The notes under the pieces are model-generated. The model was not told the DNA's origin. It saw only the letters and a list, made by a program, of their open reading frames with translations, and ran no database searches. A stretch of 14,599 nucleotides of DNA from Helicobacteraceae bacterium (GTDB lineage Bacteria > Campylobacterota > Campylobacteria > Campylobacterales > Helicobacteraceae), in contig JARHYY010000067.1 of the NCBI GenBank assembly GCA_029258405.1, positions 1 through 14,599 on the forward strand, given 5' to 3'. Within the stretch, counting starts at the first letter, position 1. The number at the start of each line of letters is the position of its first letter. Made by a program: the position numbers and the translations under genes. Shown here piece after piece: positions 6,826 to 14,285 of the stretch.

Positions 6826-7629
6826 TTATCTCTTCAATGAGATTACTGTTTGAAGCATAGAATCTGATGTTTGTATGCTCTTTGAGTTTGCTTCATAGGC
6901 TCTTTGCCCAGTGATAAGCTCTGTCATTTCTTCAACAAGCTGTACATTGCTACGCTCTAATGTGCCTTGCAAAAGTGCCCCTCTTCCTTCTTGATTTGGT
7001 GCACCAACTATAGGATCACCAGAGGCATCAGTATTAATATAGAGATTATCTCCCATAGAGTGCAAACCAGCGGGGTTAATAAAAGTGGCTATTTCAATCT
7101 GCCCTAATTCTTGAGCCTGTGTATCTCCAGCGATCAAGGCAGTAACCAGCCCATCTTCAGAAATGGTTAAAGAGGTCGCATTAAGATCGCGTAAATCTTC
7201 AGGGACACTTATATTTGGCTCAAGCAAAAAACCTTTGGAATTTACAATATTGCCCTCACTATCAAGCTTAAAGCTCCCATTTCTTGTATAGGCTATAGTG
7301 CCATCAGGTAATTGTATTTGAAAAAAACCAGCACCATTAATCATAATATCAAGTGCATTATTTGTTTGCATAGGGTTGCCTGCTGTCCAAATTTTTTGCA
7401 CAGAAGTATTGCGAACGCCAACACCCACTTCAATGCCCGTTGGGCTTTGTGTGGTTTCTGATGTATTTGTTCCTGCATATTGCAAAACTTGAGAAAATAA
7501 ATCTGAAAATTCTGCTCTTTGTTTTTTGTAACCGCTGGTATTTACATTTGATATATTGTTTGACACTACATCAATTTGTGTTTGCATACCAATCATACCA
7601 GTTGTTGCGGTATAAAGTGATCTCATCAT
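6826..7629 (-). CDS. flgG: Flagellar distal rod protein FlgG
   Basis: FlgG polymerises into the distal rod that crosses the periplasm and connects to the hook. The 267-residue length is standard. The N-terminus has the rod signature (MMRSLYTATTGM, then VVSNNISNVNTSGY at 21-34). The middle contains the flagellar basal-body core (GAGFFQIQLPDGTIAYTRNGSF). The C-terminus has LLQGTLERSNV and a terminal helix (EEMTELITGQRAYEANSK). Adjacent ATG codons at 7629 and 7626 are both possible. AAGG at 7638-7641 suits 7629 and TAAGG at 7632-7636 suits 7626, and the difference is one Met. It follows flgF by 21 bp and shares its sigma-54 promoter. Confidence 0.95.
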   Translation of the reverse strand: MMRSLYTATTGMIGMQTQIDVVSNNISNVNTSGYKKQRAEFSDLFSQVLQYAGTNTSETTQSPTGIEVGVGVRNTSVQKIWTAGNPMQTNNALDIMINGAGFFQIQLPDGTIAYTRNGSFKLDSEGNIVNSKGFLLEPNISVPEDLRDLNATSLTISEDGLVTALIAGDTQAQELGQIEIATFINPAGLHSMGDNLYINTDASGDPIVGAPNQEGRGALLQGTLERSNVQLVEEMTELITGQRAYEANSKSIQTSDSMLQTVISLKR

Positions 7630-7650
7630 TGCCTTATCCTTTAGTATAAT

Positions 7651-8484
7651 TTATGCTTTTTGAGCTAATTTATTAATAGCATCATTATTAAAGTCATCCA
7701 TATGCGTATTAATAACTTTAGAATACATTTCTACTAACCTTTGAGTTTCTATAAGTCCTGTCATTTCAAGCACAGCATTTACATTGCTTTTTTCCAAAGC
7801 ACCTTGCAACAAAGGACCATTACCCTCATTAAAAGTTCTTTCGCTCTCTCTTTCTTCTGGATATTTATAGAGATTGCCTCCTACTTTTTGTAGATATTTT
7901 GGATTCTCAAAAGAAACTATCGCGATATTGCCTAATGGAACAGTTTCATTAATAGTTTCATTAGTAAGAAACTTAACATATAAATTACCATCAGGATCAG
8001 AACTCAATGCTACGCCCTCTGGTATATCGATATATTGAGGACCATCAACATATTCTTTAGGCAAAACAGCAAATCCTTCTTTATTCACTAATCGCCCTTC
8101 ACTATTGAGTGTAAAAGAGCCATCTCTTGTATATCTTATGCCTTCTGGAGTTTCTATCATAAAATACGCATTCTCTCGCCCAAGTGCAAAGTCAAAAGTA
8201 TTATCTGTGATTTGTATTGCTCCAGCACTTCCATCGGTATATTCTTCAACAACCTGCGGCACTCTTGTCATTGCTCTGTTGAGATATTGAGCTGCCTCTT
8301 TTGTTTGGTCTTCTATGGGCAATTCATTTTTTTTCGTTTCATAAAGACGCATAAAATCGCCAATAACAACATCATTTCGCTTAAAGCCTGTGGTATTCAG
8401 ATTAGCAAGATTATGAGAAATAACATCAAGCCTATTCATCTGTGTTACCATGCCACCTGTGGCATTATAAAAACCTGTTTGCAT
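7651..8484 (-). CDS. flgF: Flagellar rod protein FlgF (FlgG paralogue, FlgG2)
   Basis: This is a 277-residue rod protein related to, but clearly distinct from, the downstream flgG product. In Campylobacter and Helicobacter this paralogue is annotated FlgF, FlgG2 or FlgG-1. The N-terminal rod motif is at about 20-34 (DVISHNLANLNTTGF). The hook-basal body core holds RYTRDGSFTLNSEGRLV at about 117-133. The C-terminal helix contains LLQGALEKSNV followed by LEMTGLIETQRL. The longest frame starts at 8490, but that ATG abuts AAGG. The ATG at 8484 lies 6 nt from AAGG (8491-8494) and gives the MQTG start typical of the family, so it is preferred. It is the first gene of the flgF-flgG pair, behind a good RpoN promoter. 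Confidence 0.92.
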   Translation of the reverse strand: MQTGFYNATGGMVTQMNRLDVISHNLANLNTTGFKRNDVVIGDFMRLYETKKNELPIEDQTKEAAQYLNRAMTRVPQVVEEYTDGSAGAIQITDNTFDFALGRENAYFMIETPEGIRYTRDGSFTLNSEGRLVNKEGFAVLPKEYVDGPQYIDIPEGVALSSDPDGNLYVKFLTNETINETVPLGNIAIVSFENPKYLQKVGGNLYKYPEERESERTFNEGNGPLLQGALEKSNVNAVLEMTGLIETQRLVEMYSKVINTHMDDFNNDAINKLAQKA

Positions 8485-8535
8485 ATCCATCCTTGAAAAA
8501 GGGATTGCCCAATATTATGGGGCTAGTATAAAAAC

Positions 8536-8551
8536 AGCAAAAAATGTTCCA
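8536..8551 (-). promoter_or_regulatory. Sigma-54 (RpoN) promoter for flgF-flgG
   Basis: The minus strand reads TGGAAC, 5 nt, TTGCT. It has the invariant GG-N10-GC and only one mismatch to TGGCAC-N5-TTGCW. Initiation near 8526 leaves a leader of about 40 nt before the ATG at 8484. It sits in the 93-bp gap after the gmhB-like gene, so the rod genes need not depend on read-through. Confidence 0.82.
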
Positions 8552-8577
8552 AAGAATAGAGCTATTTAAATTATGGT

Positions 8578-9144
8578 TCATGCTCCATTATCAAACATAT
8601 CTTTGTTACTACAAATATTTTTGTTAAAAAAAGATAAAATATCATGCAAATGAGTTATGATATGCTCCCCTTGTTGCAATATTTGTTGTTCTTTATGTAT
8701 ATTGAGCCAAAATTTATATGGGATATTATACTCTCTTGCAGCCAATATATCACTCCACCTATCACCTATAAATAGAGTATTTTCAATATTGATATTAAAA
8801 TCTCTTTGTGCCTCTGCTATCATGCCCCCCTTAGGTTTGCGACACAAGCAGTCTTCTTCTGGGGTATGCGGACAAAAATAAATTTTATCAAGATGAAATT
8901 GTAGTTTATGCTTTATAGTTTTTTGTATATAGAAACTGACATCACAAAAATCAGCAAAAGAAAAATAACCCCTATGTATGCCCGATTGATTAGTTACCAT
9001 GAGCAAAAGATAATCTCTTTGCTTGAAAAAATGCAATAATTCAAAAATGCCCTCTTTCCATATCAAATTTTCTGCTCTATGCAAGTAACCTATATCTTCA
9101 TTAAATATACCGTCTCTATCTAAAAAAAGAGCACTTTTATTCAT
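8578..9144 (-). CDS. HAD-family phosphatase, GmhB-like (D-glycero-D-manno-heptose 1,7-bisphosphate phosphatase type)
   Basis: This 188-residue HAD-IIIA phosphatase resembles GmhB, which removes the 7-phosphate in ADP-heptose synthesis for LPS. Visible motifs are the nucleophile/acid pair Asp9 and Asp11 (FLDRDGIFNED), TNQSGI at 51-56, the zinc loop Cys91, His93, Cys99 and Cys101 (CPHTPEEDCLCRKP) with Lys103, and the metal-binding GDRWSD at 127-132. The longest frame starts with TTG at 9156, overlapping the pseF stop. The ATG at 9144 fits the family N-terminus better and leaves an 8-bp gap. The zinc-loop spacing also matches the HisB N-terminal domain, so histidinol-phosphatase activity is an alternative. 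The operon with pseF favours a surface-sugar role (inference). Confidence 0.83.
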   Translation of the reverse strand: MNKSALFLDRDGIFNEDIGYLHRAENLIWKEGIFELLHFFKQRDYLLLMVTNQSGIHRGYFSFADFCDVSFYIQKTIKHKLQFHLDKIYFCPHTPEEDCLCRKPKGGMIAEAQRDFNINIENTLFIGDRWSDILAAREYNIPYKFWLNIHKEQQILQQGEHIITHLHDILSFFNKNICSNKDMFDNGA

Positions 9145-9152
9145 AATATCTC

Positions 9153-9839
9153 TCAATTTGCTTTATGTAAAAGCGTATATTTTATTTCAGCAATTTTCCA
9201 ATCATCAAGGGTATCAATATCTTGCACACAAGATGATGGCATAATAACAGCATAGCTACATTCACTAAAAAGCGGGGTTTGGCTCTTCCACTCCTTAACG
9301 CTTCCCCAATAAAATTGAGCAGCATCGTGATATACCTTTTGCAAATCTTGAGAACGCTCATTAAGCATATCTTGATAAAGTAAAGTTATTGCCCTATCTT
9401 GAGAAACAACAAAACTCCTATACACGGGGTAATCATAAGCAACCGCACTAAGCGAAAAGCAAAAATGCTCTAAAAGAGCCTCATATCCCTCTTTTAAAGA
9501 ATTATGAGTGAGAAAAACAGAAGTAGGATATACACAGCATACCATATCTTGTTCATTAAGGCATAAAGTATCAATAGCATGTATAACTACTTCTCTTGTA
9601 GTAGTATAATCGCCACTTAGTGCATAAGGTCTTGTAAATGGCACACTACCCCCATATTGCTTAGCTATATCCTGTATATGCTTATCATCAGTGCTTATTA
9701 TAATATCATCAAAAAAACCGCTTGTAGCCAATGCTTCAATGGGGTATGCAATAATGGGTTTGCCCAAAAAAAATTTTATATTCTTTTTAGGTATTCTTTT
9801 GCTGCCCCCTCTTGCTGGGATAAGAGCTATTTTTTTCAT
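9153..9839 (-). CDS. pseF: CMP-pseudaminic acid synthetase (pseudaminate cytidylyltransferase)
   Basis: PseF joins CTP and pseudaminic acid to give CMP-Pse, the donor for flagellin glycosylation, in the cytoplasm. The 228-residue protein has the CMP-sialate synthetase signature IPARGGSKRIPKKN at 7-20, ISTDD at 48-52, PFTRP at 67-71, and a late acidic DIDTLDDW motif for the metal. A TTG at 9851 extends the frame inside flgH, but the ATG at 9839 gives the normal N-terminus MKKIALIPARGG. The flgH stop and this start share one base (TAATG), and no separate ribosome binding site is visible, so translation is probably coupled to flgH. H. pylori also places pseF next to flgH. A CMP-legionaminate or sialate synthetase is possible, but the pseG gene in the window argues for Pse. 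Confidence 0.88.
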   Translation of the reverse strand: MKKIALIPARGGSKRIPKKNIKFFLGKPIIAYPIEALATSGFFDDIIISTDDKHIQDIAKQYGGSVPFTRPYALSGDYTTTREVVIHAIDTLCLNEQDMVCCVYPTSVFLTHNSLKEGYEALLEHFCFSLSAVAYDYPVYRSFVVSQDRAITLLYQDMLNERSQDLQKVYHDAAQFYWGSVKEWKSQTPLFSECSYAVIMPSSCVQDIDTLDDWKIAEIKYTLLHKAN

Positions 9840-10576
9840 TAAAATGGCCAAATAGCAGTAATAATCTTATTGCCCCAGCCTCTTTCTGTGCTACGACGAA
9901 TTTCACCTTGAGTATCATACATAATCTTTGCATCAGCAATATATTGTGAATTAATACTGTTATTTCTTCCAATATCATAAGGTCGTATTACGCCACTAAT
10001 GCGTATGTTTTGCTTCTCACCATTAACTAAAATTTCTCTACCACCTTCTATATAATAGTTTCCATTTTCCATAACCTTTATAATCCTTGCTGAAATAGTT
10101 GTTGTAAAGGTATCTGTGCGGTTTTGGTTGCCTGTCCCATTAAATGTAGTTGTATTATTACCTGAATTAATACCAAAAGAGCTAAGGTTATTAATGCCAT
10201 TTACAATACCCGCGATAGTATTATTACCCCCACCATAAGCAATATTTGGTGATGTAAGCGTAAGGTTAGAAGTTTCGTTGAGTGCTTTAGCACCTGTGCT
10301 TGATGCAGAAACATTTTCATTTATAACAACTGTAACTAAATCATTCAACTTCATAGCTCTTCTATCTGCAAAAATAGGATTATCTCCTTGCCCAAAAAGA
10401 CTTCCTGCATTACCAAAATTTTCTTCCACTTCTTTTGATGGAATCTCTTCAACATATTGCGGCGGCTTAAAAGAAATCTGTGGATCAGCTGTGGCTTTTG
10501 GGCAACCTGTAAGCACAAACAATGGAACAATAATACACACACCACCTATCCATTTTTGTATCAGTATTTTTTTCAT
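9839..10576 (-). CDS. flgH: Flagellar L-ring lipoprotein FlgH
   Basis: FlgH forms the outer-membrane L-ring around the rod. The 245-residue product starts with a lipoprotein signal (basic MKKILIQKW, a hydrophobic core, lipobox LTGC at 22-25), so the mature protein should be lipidated at Cys25. Conserved FlgH segments follow: NPIFADRRAMKLNDLVTVVI at about 66-85, the TTTISARIIKV strand, then NGNYYIEGGREILVNGEKQ. A long Asn/Thr/Gly-rich middle (100-155) is usual for the family. The start is supported by AAGGATAGGA at 10577-10586. It is first in a flgH-pseF-gmhB-like unit, diverging from yqeY, with a candidate sigma-54 promoter. Confidence 0.96.
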   Translation of the reverse strand: MKKILIQKWIGGVCIIVPLFVLTGCPKATADPQISFKPPQYVEEIPSKEVEENFGNAGSLFGQGDNPIFADRRAMKLNDLVTVVINENVSASSTGAKALNETSNLTLTSPNIAYGGGNNTIAGIVNGINNLSSFGINSGNNTTTFNGTGNQNRTDTFTTTISARIIKVMENGNYYIEGGREILVNGEKQNIRISGVIRPYDIGRNNSINSQYIADAKIMYDTQGEIRRSTERGWGNKIITAIWPF

Positions 10577-10597
10577 TCCTATCCTTCAAGTGAGTTT

Positions 10598-10606
10598 TGA
10601 TATACT
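10598..10606 (+). promoter_or_regulatory. Extended -10 promoter for the yqeY-pseG unit
   Basis: TGA-TATACT on the plus strand is an extended -10 element. Initiation near 10613 would leave a leader of about 30 nt with AAAGGA at 10632-10637 before the yqeY ATG. It lies across the predicted flgH transcription start on the other strand. Confidence 0.58.
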
Positions 10607-10608
10607 TA

Positions 10609-10624
10609 AGCAAAGCCCATTCCC
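10609..10624 (-). promoter_or_regulatory. Candidate sigma-54 (RpoN) promoter for flgH-pseF
   Basis: The minus strand reads GGGAAT, 5 nt, TTGCT. The key GG-N10-GC and a full -12 TTGCT are present, but the -24 half departs from TGGCAC at three positions. Initiation near 10599 leaves a leader of about 23 nt before the flgH ATG. Position and -12 quality support it, so this is a moderate call. Confidence 0.55.
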
Positions 10625-10642
10625 AAAACATAAAGGATATAA

Positions 10643-11089
10643 ATGAGTAATCTCAAAGCACAAATTACACAAGATATTAAAGATGCTATGAAAAGCGGTG
10701 ATTCTTTTAAGAGAGACACCTTAAGAATGCTTAGCAGTGCCATAAAACAAGTTGAAGTTGATGAACGCAAAACACTTGATGATAATGATATTATCCAAAT
10801 ACTCAAAAAAGCATGCAAGCAACGAGAAGAAGCGGCAAGCCAATATAAGCAAGCCAACCGTATGGACCTTTTTGAAAAAGAAACACAAGAAATGAATATA
10901 ATTCTTGCCTATTTACCCAAACAGCTCAATGATGATGAGCTACTAGCAGCATTAAAGCCTATTATAGCTGAACTATCAGCCACAAATATAAAGGATCTTG
11001 GTAAGGTAATGCCTGTAGCAATTCAAAAGCTTGGTAGCGTAGCAGATGGAAAACGAATTTCAACCCTATTAAAAAAATTGCTCCAATAG
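10643..11089 (+). CDS. yqeY: GatB/YqeY domain protein
   Basis: This is a 148-residue, helical, charged cytoplasmic protein of the YqeY family, related to the C-terminal tRNA-binding tail of GatB. Family hallmarks include the N-terminal helix with KRDTLRMLSSAIKQVEVDER (23-42), the AYLPKQLNDDEL segment after the middle, and the late DLGKVMPV. Full length for the family is about 147-150. AAAGGA at 10632-10637 lies 5 nt from the ATG. No enzymatic role is established for stand-alone YqeY proteins. It lies 5 bp upstream of pseG and probably heads its transcript, which would put an LPS/flagellar sugar gene under a housekeeping promoter. Confidence 0.92.
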   Translation: MSNLKAQITQDIKDAMKSGDSFKRDTLRMLSSAIKQVEVDERKTLDDNDIIQILKKACKQREEAASQYKQANRMDLFEKETQEMNIILAYLPKQLNDDELLAALKPIIAELSATNIKDLGKVMPVAIQKLGSVADGKRISTLLKKLLQ

Positions 11090-11094
11090 ATACG

Positions 11095-11952
11095 ATGAAA
11101 GCCATTATTTTTACAGAATTCTCTCATGCAATAGGACTAGGACACCTTAGGAGATGCGAAGCATTACAAGATATTTTAGAATCAAAAAATATTACTACAA
11201 CCCTCATGGTTAATAGTGCGATTCATAAAGATATGCTCAAAGGATATGATATTATTGCTCTTGATTCATATCACTATCCACAAGAAATATATAATCTCGC
11301 ATCACAACATACATCGCAAGCCCTTTTTTTTGATGATACTTTGCGTCTTGATTATCCTGATGGTATTATCATTAATGGAGCTATGGGGGCATTAAAGCTC
11401 CCATACCAACAAAAAGAAAATAGACTACTTTGGATAGGAATTGAATATGCTTTAGTGCATAGAGTATTTAGAATGCACAAAATACAAAAAATCATTACAG
11501 ATAATGTTCAAAATATATTACTTAACTTTGGTGGAAGCTCGATAGGAATGCTATGGGCACAACATATCTCAAAACTTTTAAGCAAACATTTTCCTGCACT
11601 CAAACAGTATATTATTGAGCCAAGCAAAAAACTCAATGCACAATCTATAAAAGAGCTTATGATGCAATCTTGCATAGCTTTAAGTGCATCAGGTGGTGGG
11701 CTTAATGAGCTTGCTATATGTGGTGTACCAACAATAGCATTTTGCATAGCTCCAAATCAGCGATATAATTTTGAAGCATGGAGAGAGAGCAAAGCACTCA
11801 GGAGTATTGATTCAGCATATAACCATGCCAATTTTGAACAACAATTCATAACGAGCCTACAAAGCCTCATGCCCAAAGAAATACGCTTGCAATTAAGCCT
11901 AGCCATGCAAAATATAATCTCTCAAAACTATTGGGATACCCTTCATTTCTAG
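11095..11952 (+). CDS. pseG: UDP-2,4-diacetamido-2,4,6-trideoxy-beta-L-altropyranose hydrolase PseG
   Basis: PseG removes UDP from the altrose intermediate in pseudaminic acid synthesis, just before the PseI condensation. The 285-residue GT-B-like protein has the GLGHLRRC motif with His17, the position of the catalytic His of C. jejuni PseG. It also has FFDDTLRLDYPDGIIIN (78-94), LNFGGS at 143-148, and the nucleotide-binding region SASGGGLNELAICGVPTIAF at about 197-216, followed by APNQ at 219-222. The start is 5 bp after the yqeY stop without a clear ribosome binding site, so coupling is likely. It is separated from pseF by flgH and yqeY and lies on the opposite strand, unlike the adjacent pseF/pseG of H. 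pylori. Confidence 0.9.
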   Translation: MKAIIFTEFSHAIGLGHLRRCEALQDILESKNITTTLMVNSAIHKDMLKGYDIIALDSYHYPQEIYNLASQHTSQALFFDDTLRLDYPDGIIINGAMGALKLPYQQKENRLLWIGIEYALVHRVFRMHKIQKIITDNVQNILLNFGGSSIGMLWAQHISKLLSKHFPALKQYIIEPSKKLNAQSIKELMMQSCIALSASGGGLNELAICGVPTIAFCIAPNQRYNFEAWRESKALRSIDSAYNHANFEQQFITSLQSLMPKEIRLQLSLAMQNIISQNYWDTLHF

Positions 11953-11953
11953 C

Positions 11954-12934
11954 ATGTTTGGCTACTTGCGTCTATTTTTAGCTCTCATGGTACTTTTCTC
12001 ACATGTAAAAATAAATATATTTGGATTTAATATGGGCGTAATAGCTGTTATTATTTTTTACCTATTAGCTGGTTTTGTAATTTCTCAACTCTATCATAAA
12101 ATATTCATAAATAAACCATATAGCTTCTATGCCCTTTTAAAAGATAGAATCCTGCGTATATATCCTCTTTATTTATATGCCCTTATTATCTGCATAGCTT
12201 TTGTATTTATTAGTGATTACCATAAACCTGTATTTGAAATTCCATCAATACTTGCCCATATTTTTATTATTCCTCTTAATTATTATATGTTTTTTGATTG
12301 GAGTATCTTGCAAAATCCAAAAAGTCAGCTCAATGAACTTACATGGTCCCTTGGAGCAGAATTACAGGCATATATATTGCTTGCCCTTACTTTTTATTTT
12401 CCTTTGCTTCGTAACTTATTTTTTATAAGCTCTGCAATAATATTTATATGTGCAATAAGTAGCATTATAGATACAAATATTTTTGCTTACCGTTTAGTTG
12501 GGGGCGTTCTTTTTATTTTTATTATTGGCACAATGATTGAACGAACTTTGCATTCCTCCAAACATTATTACAAATGGATTCTTAGCGTTTTTTGTGCCAT
12601 TATTGTTTTTATTATTGTGCAAAGAATTGGGCATTTTGTATCTATTGGGACATATGGCAGAGAAGTGCTTTTAGGCATCCTTTTTGGTATTCCACTTATT
12701 TTTTATATTGCACAATACAAAAAAAGTCTCCCTTTTAATAATTTTTGTGGCAGTCTCTCATATGGTATTTTTCTTACTCATACACCATCATATTGGATTC
12801 TTGAATACCTAGGTTTTTTGCAGAGCAATGCTTTTATTTTCTTATTGCTTTCTCTTTGTATTTTTATAGCCCTTATAGGCATATTTTTTATAGAAAAGCC
12901 CATAAATACCTACCGTATTCAAAAATTAATCTAA
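11954..12934 (+). CDS. Acyltransferase family 3 membrane protein (OafA/NodX-like)
   Basis: This is a 326-residue integral membrane protein with about 10 hydrophobic helices. It has the family-3 acyltransferase pattern: YLRLFLALMVLFSH with Arg6 and His17 in TM1, FYLLAGFVIS at 35-44 (FFxLSGFLI-like), a DRILRIYPLY segment after TM2, and a late SYGIFLTHTP. Such enzymes transfer acyl groups, usually acetyl, to extracytoplasmic sugars of LPS, capsule or glycans. It starts 1 bp after the pseG stop with no visible ribosome binding site, so it is translationally coupled to pseG. This makes a surface sugar, possibly a pseudaminic acid-related glycan, a plausible acceptor (inference). Confidence 0.85.
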   Translation: MFGYLRLFLALMVLFSHVKINIFGFNMGVIAVIIFYLLAGFVISQLYHKIFINKPYSFYALLKDRILRIYPLYLYALIICIAFVFISDYHKPVFEIPSILAHIFIIPLNYYMFFDWSILQNPKSQLNELTWSLGAELQAYILLALTFYFPLLRNLFFISSAIIFICAISSIIDTNIFAYRLVGGVLFIFIIGTMIERTLHSSKHYYKWILSVFCAIIVFIIVQRIGHFVSIGTYGREVLLGILFGIPLIFYIAQYKKSLPFNNFCGSLSYGIFLTHTPSYWILEYLGFLQSNAFIFLLLSLCIFIALIGIFFIEKPINTYRIQKLI

Positions 12935-12938
12935 TTTT

Positions 12939-12947
12939 TGCTAGAAT
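12939..12947 (+). promoter_or_regulatory. Possible extended -10 promoter for the PLP enzyme gene
   Basis: TGC-TAGAAT lies in the 30-bp gap after the acyltransferase gene. Initiation near 12954 would put the start at the ribosome binding site, giving a very short leader. Read-through from pseG is the alternative. Confidence 0.35.
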
Positions 12948-12964
12948 CACAAAAAGGAGAATAT

Positions 12965-14239
12965 ATGGGTAAAGATCTAGGCTTAAATACTCGCTGTGTG
13001 CATAATACAATCACAAATCAAGAAAATAAACAGCAAAAAATAGCTCCTAATAACGATAAACATGGAGCAACAAGATTGCCACTATACAGCAATGCCACAT
13101 TTGAATTTCCCAACAGTGAAAGCATAGCTAAGGTTTCAAAAGGCATAATGTATGGACATGTATATTCTCGTTCTTCAAATCCTAATATCGAAGAATTTGA
13201 AAACCGCATAAAAGGTATCTCAAAAGCCATGGGCGTTATCGCCACATCAAGTGGCATGGGTGCTATTGCACTTACCATATTTTCTTTATTAAAATCTGGG
13301 GATTGCTTTTTAAGCACTTCTAAAGTATTTGGGCATACTCTAGGTTTTTTTGAAAAAAGCCTTAAAAATCTCAACATAGAAGCACAGTTTGTTGATTTCA
13401 CAGATTTAAGAGCTGTTGAAAAAGCCCTTAATAATTCAAAAATTAAAATGATATTTGTAGAGCCACTTAATAATCCATGGCTTGAAATTGCTGATATAAA
13501 AGCTATCAGCTCATTAGCAGTACATGCAGGCATTCCATTAGTTGTAGATTCCACCATGACTCCATTCCCTCTCTTTCAGGCATACAAATATGGAGCAAAT
13601 ATAGAAATTATCAGTTCCACAAAGGTTATTTCTGGAGGAGGCGGAGGGCTTGGGGGTTTGGTTCTTGATTATGGTAATTTTGAATGGAAAAACTTTAGCC
13701 ATCTTAAAGAGGAGAGCAAAAAAAGCGGTCAATTTGCTTTTTTATACAAAGCAAGAAAGGAAATAATGCTCTACTTTGGGCTTATGGCAAGCCCATATAA
13801 TGCACATGCCCATTGCTTAGGGGCAGAGACACTCACCTTACGAACATTAAAGGCTTGTGAAAATGCCCAACAAGTTGCTGAATTTTTATATAATCAAGGC
13901 ATAGAGGTGAATTATCCAGCACTCCCTTCTAGCCCATATTATCAGCTTTGCCAATCACAATTCAATGGCTATGGAGGAAGTGTGCTCACTTTCAAGCTTG
14001 ATTCTAAACAACAAGCATATAGCATGATGAACAAACTTTGCATGATTAAACAAGCTACTAATATTTATGACTCTAAAAGCCTTATTATGTCCCCTGCTGA
14101 TGTTATTTATGCCCAAAGCACAAAAGAGCAAAGAGAGAAAGTAGAAATTTATGATAATATGTTAAGGTTAGCTTTGGGCATAGAAGATATTGCTGATATT
14201 ATAGCAGATATCAAAAATGCCTTAGCAGATAGGAATTAG
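12965..14239 (+). CDS. Cys/Met metabolism PLP-dependent enzyme (O-acetylhomoserine sulfhydrylase/cystathionine synthase-like)
   Basis: This 424-residue enzyme of the trans-sulfuration PLP fold belongs with MetY/MetB/MetC. Landmarks are GATRLPLYSNATFEF (34-48), YSRSSNPN at 68-75, TSSGMGA at 94-100, EPLNNP at 166-171, VVDSTMTPFP at 193-202, and the PLP lysine Lys220 in ISSTKVISGGGG. The length and glycine-rich loop after the lysine favour O-acetylhomoserine (thiol)-lyase type. Several canonical residues differ (VVDNT is VVDST, NPT is NPN), so the reaction is uncertain. A TTG at 12938 extends the frame, but AAGGAG at 12954-12959 points to the ATG at 12965. It is unrelated to the flagellar genes. 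Confidence 0.85.
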   Translation: MGKDLGLNTRCVHNTITNQENKQQKIAPNNDKHGATRLPLYSNATFEFPNSESIAKVSKGIMYGHVYSRSSNPNIEEFENRIKGISKAMGVIATSSGMGAIALTIFSLLKSGDCFLSTSKVFGHTLGFFEKSLKNLNIEAQFVDFTDLRAVEKALNNSKIKMIFVEPLNNPWLEIADIKAISSLAVHAGIPLVVDSTMTPFPLFQAYKYGANIEIISSTKVISGGGGGLGGLVLDYGNFEWKNFSHLKEESKKSGQFAFLYKARKEIMLYFGLMASPYNAHAHCLGAETLTLRTLKACENAQQVAEFLYNQGIEVNYPALPSSPYYQLCQSQFNGYGGSVLTFKLDSKQQAYSMMNKLCMIKQATNIYDSKSLIMSPADVIYAQSTKEQREKVEIYDNMLRLALGIEDIADIIADIKNALADRN

Positions 14240-14285
14240 ATTTGCTTGCTATCATTAAATATGCTCTTGAAACCAAATAGGAGAT

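Noticed and set aside
8327..8334. A8/T8 homopolymer in flgF, with similar T8/A8 tracts in pseF (9766-9773) and pseG (11324-11331), as phase-variation switches
   Set aside because: With this AT content, about three runs of 8 or more A or T are expected by chance in a window this size. All three frames are intact and 8 is short for a hypermutable tract.
9839..9851. TTG starts extending pseF (9851), the gmhB-like gene (9156) and the PLP enzyme (12938)
   Set aside because: They lack a ribosome binding site and add residues that are not typical of the families; the nearby ATG fits each better.
10278..10646. 122-codon open frame antisense to flgH
   Set aside because: It lies opposite the well-supported flgH coding region and crosses the flgH/yqeY promoters; its composition is that of a shadow frame.
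13018..13557. 179-codon open frame antisense to the PLP enzyme gene
   Set aside because: It is a shadow of a clear gene on the other strand, with no ribosome binding site or recognisable protein features.
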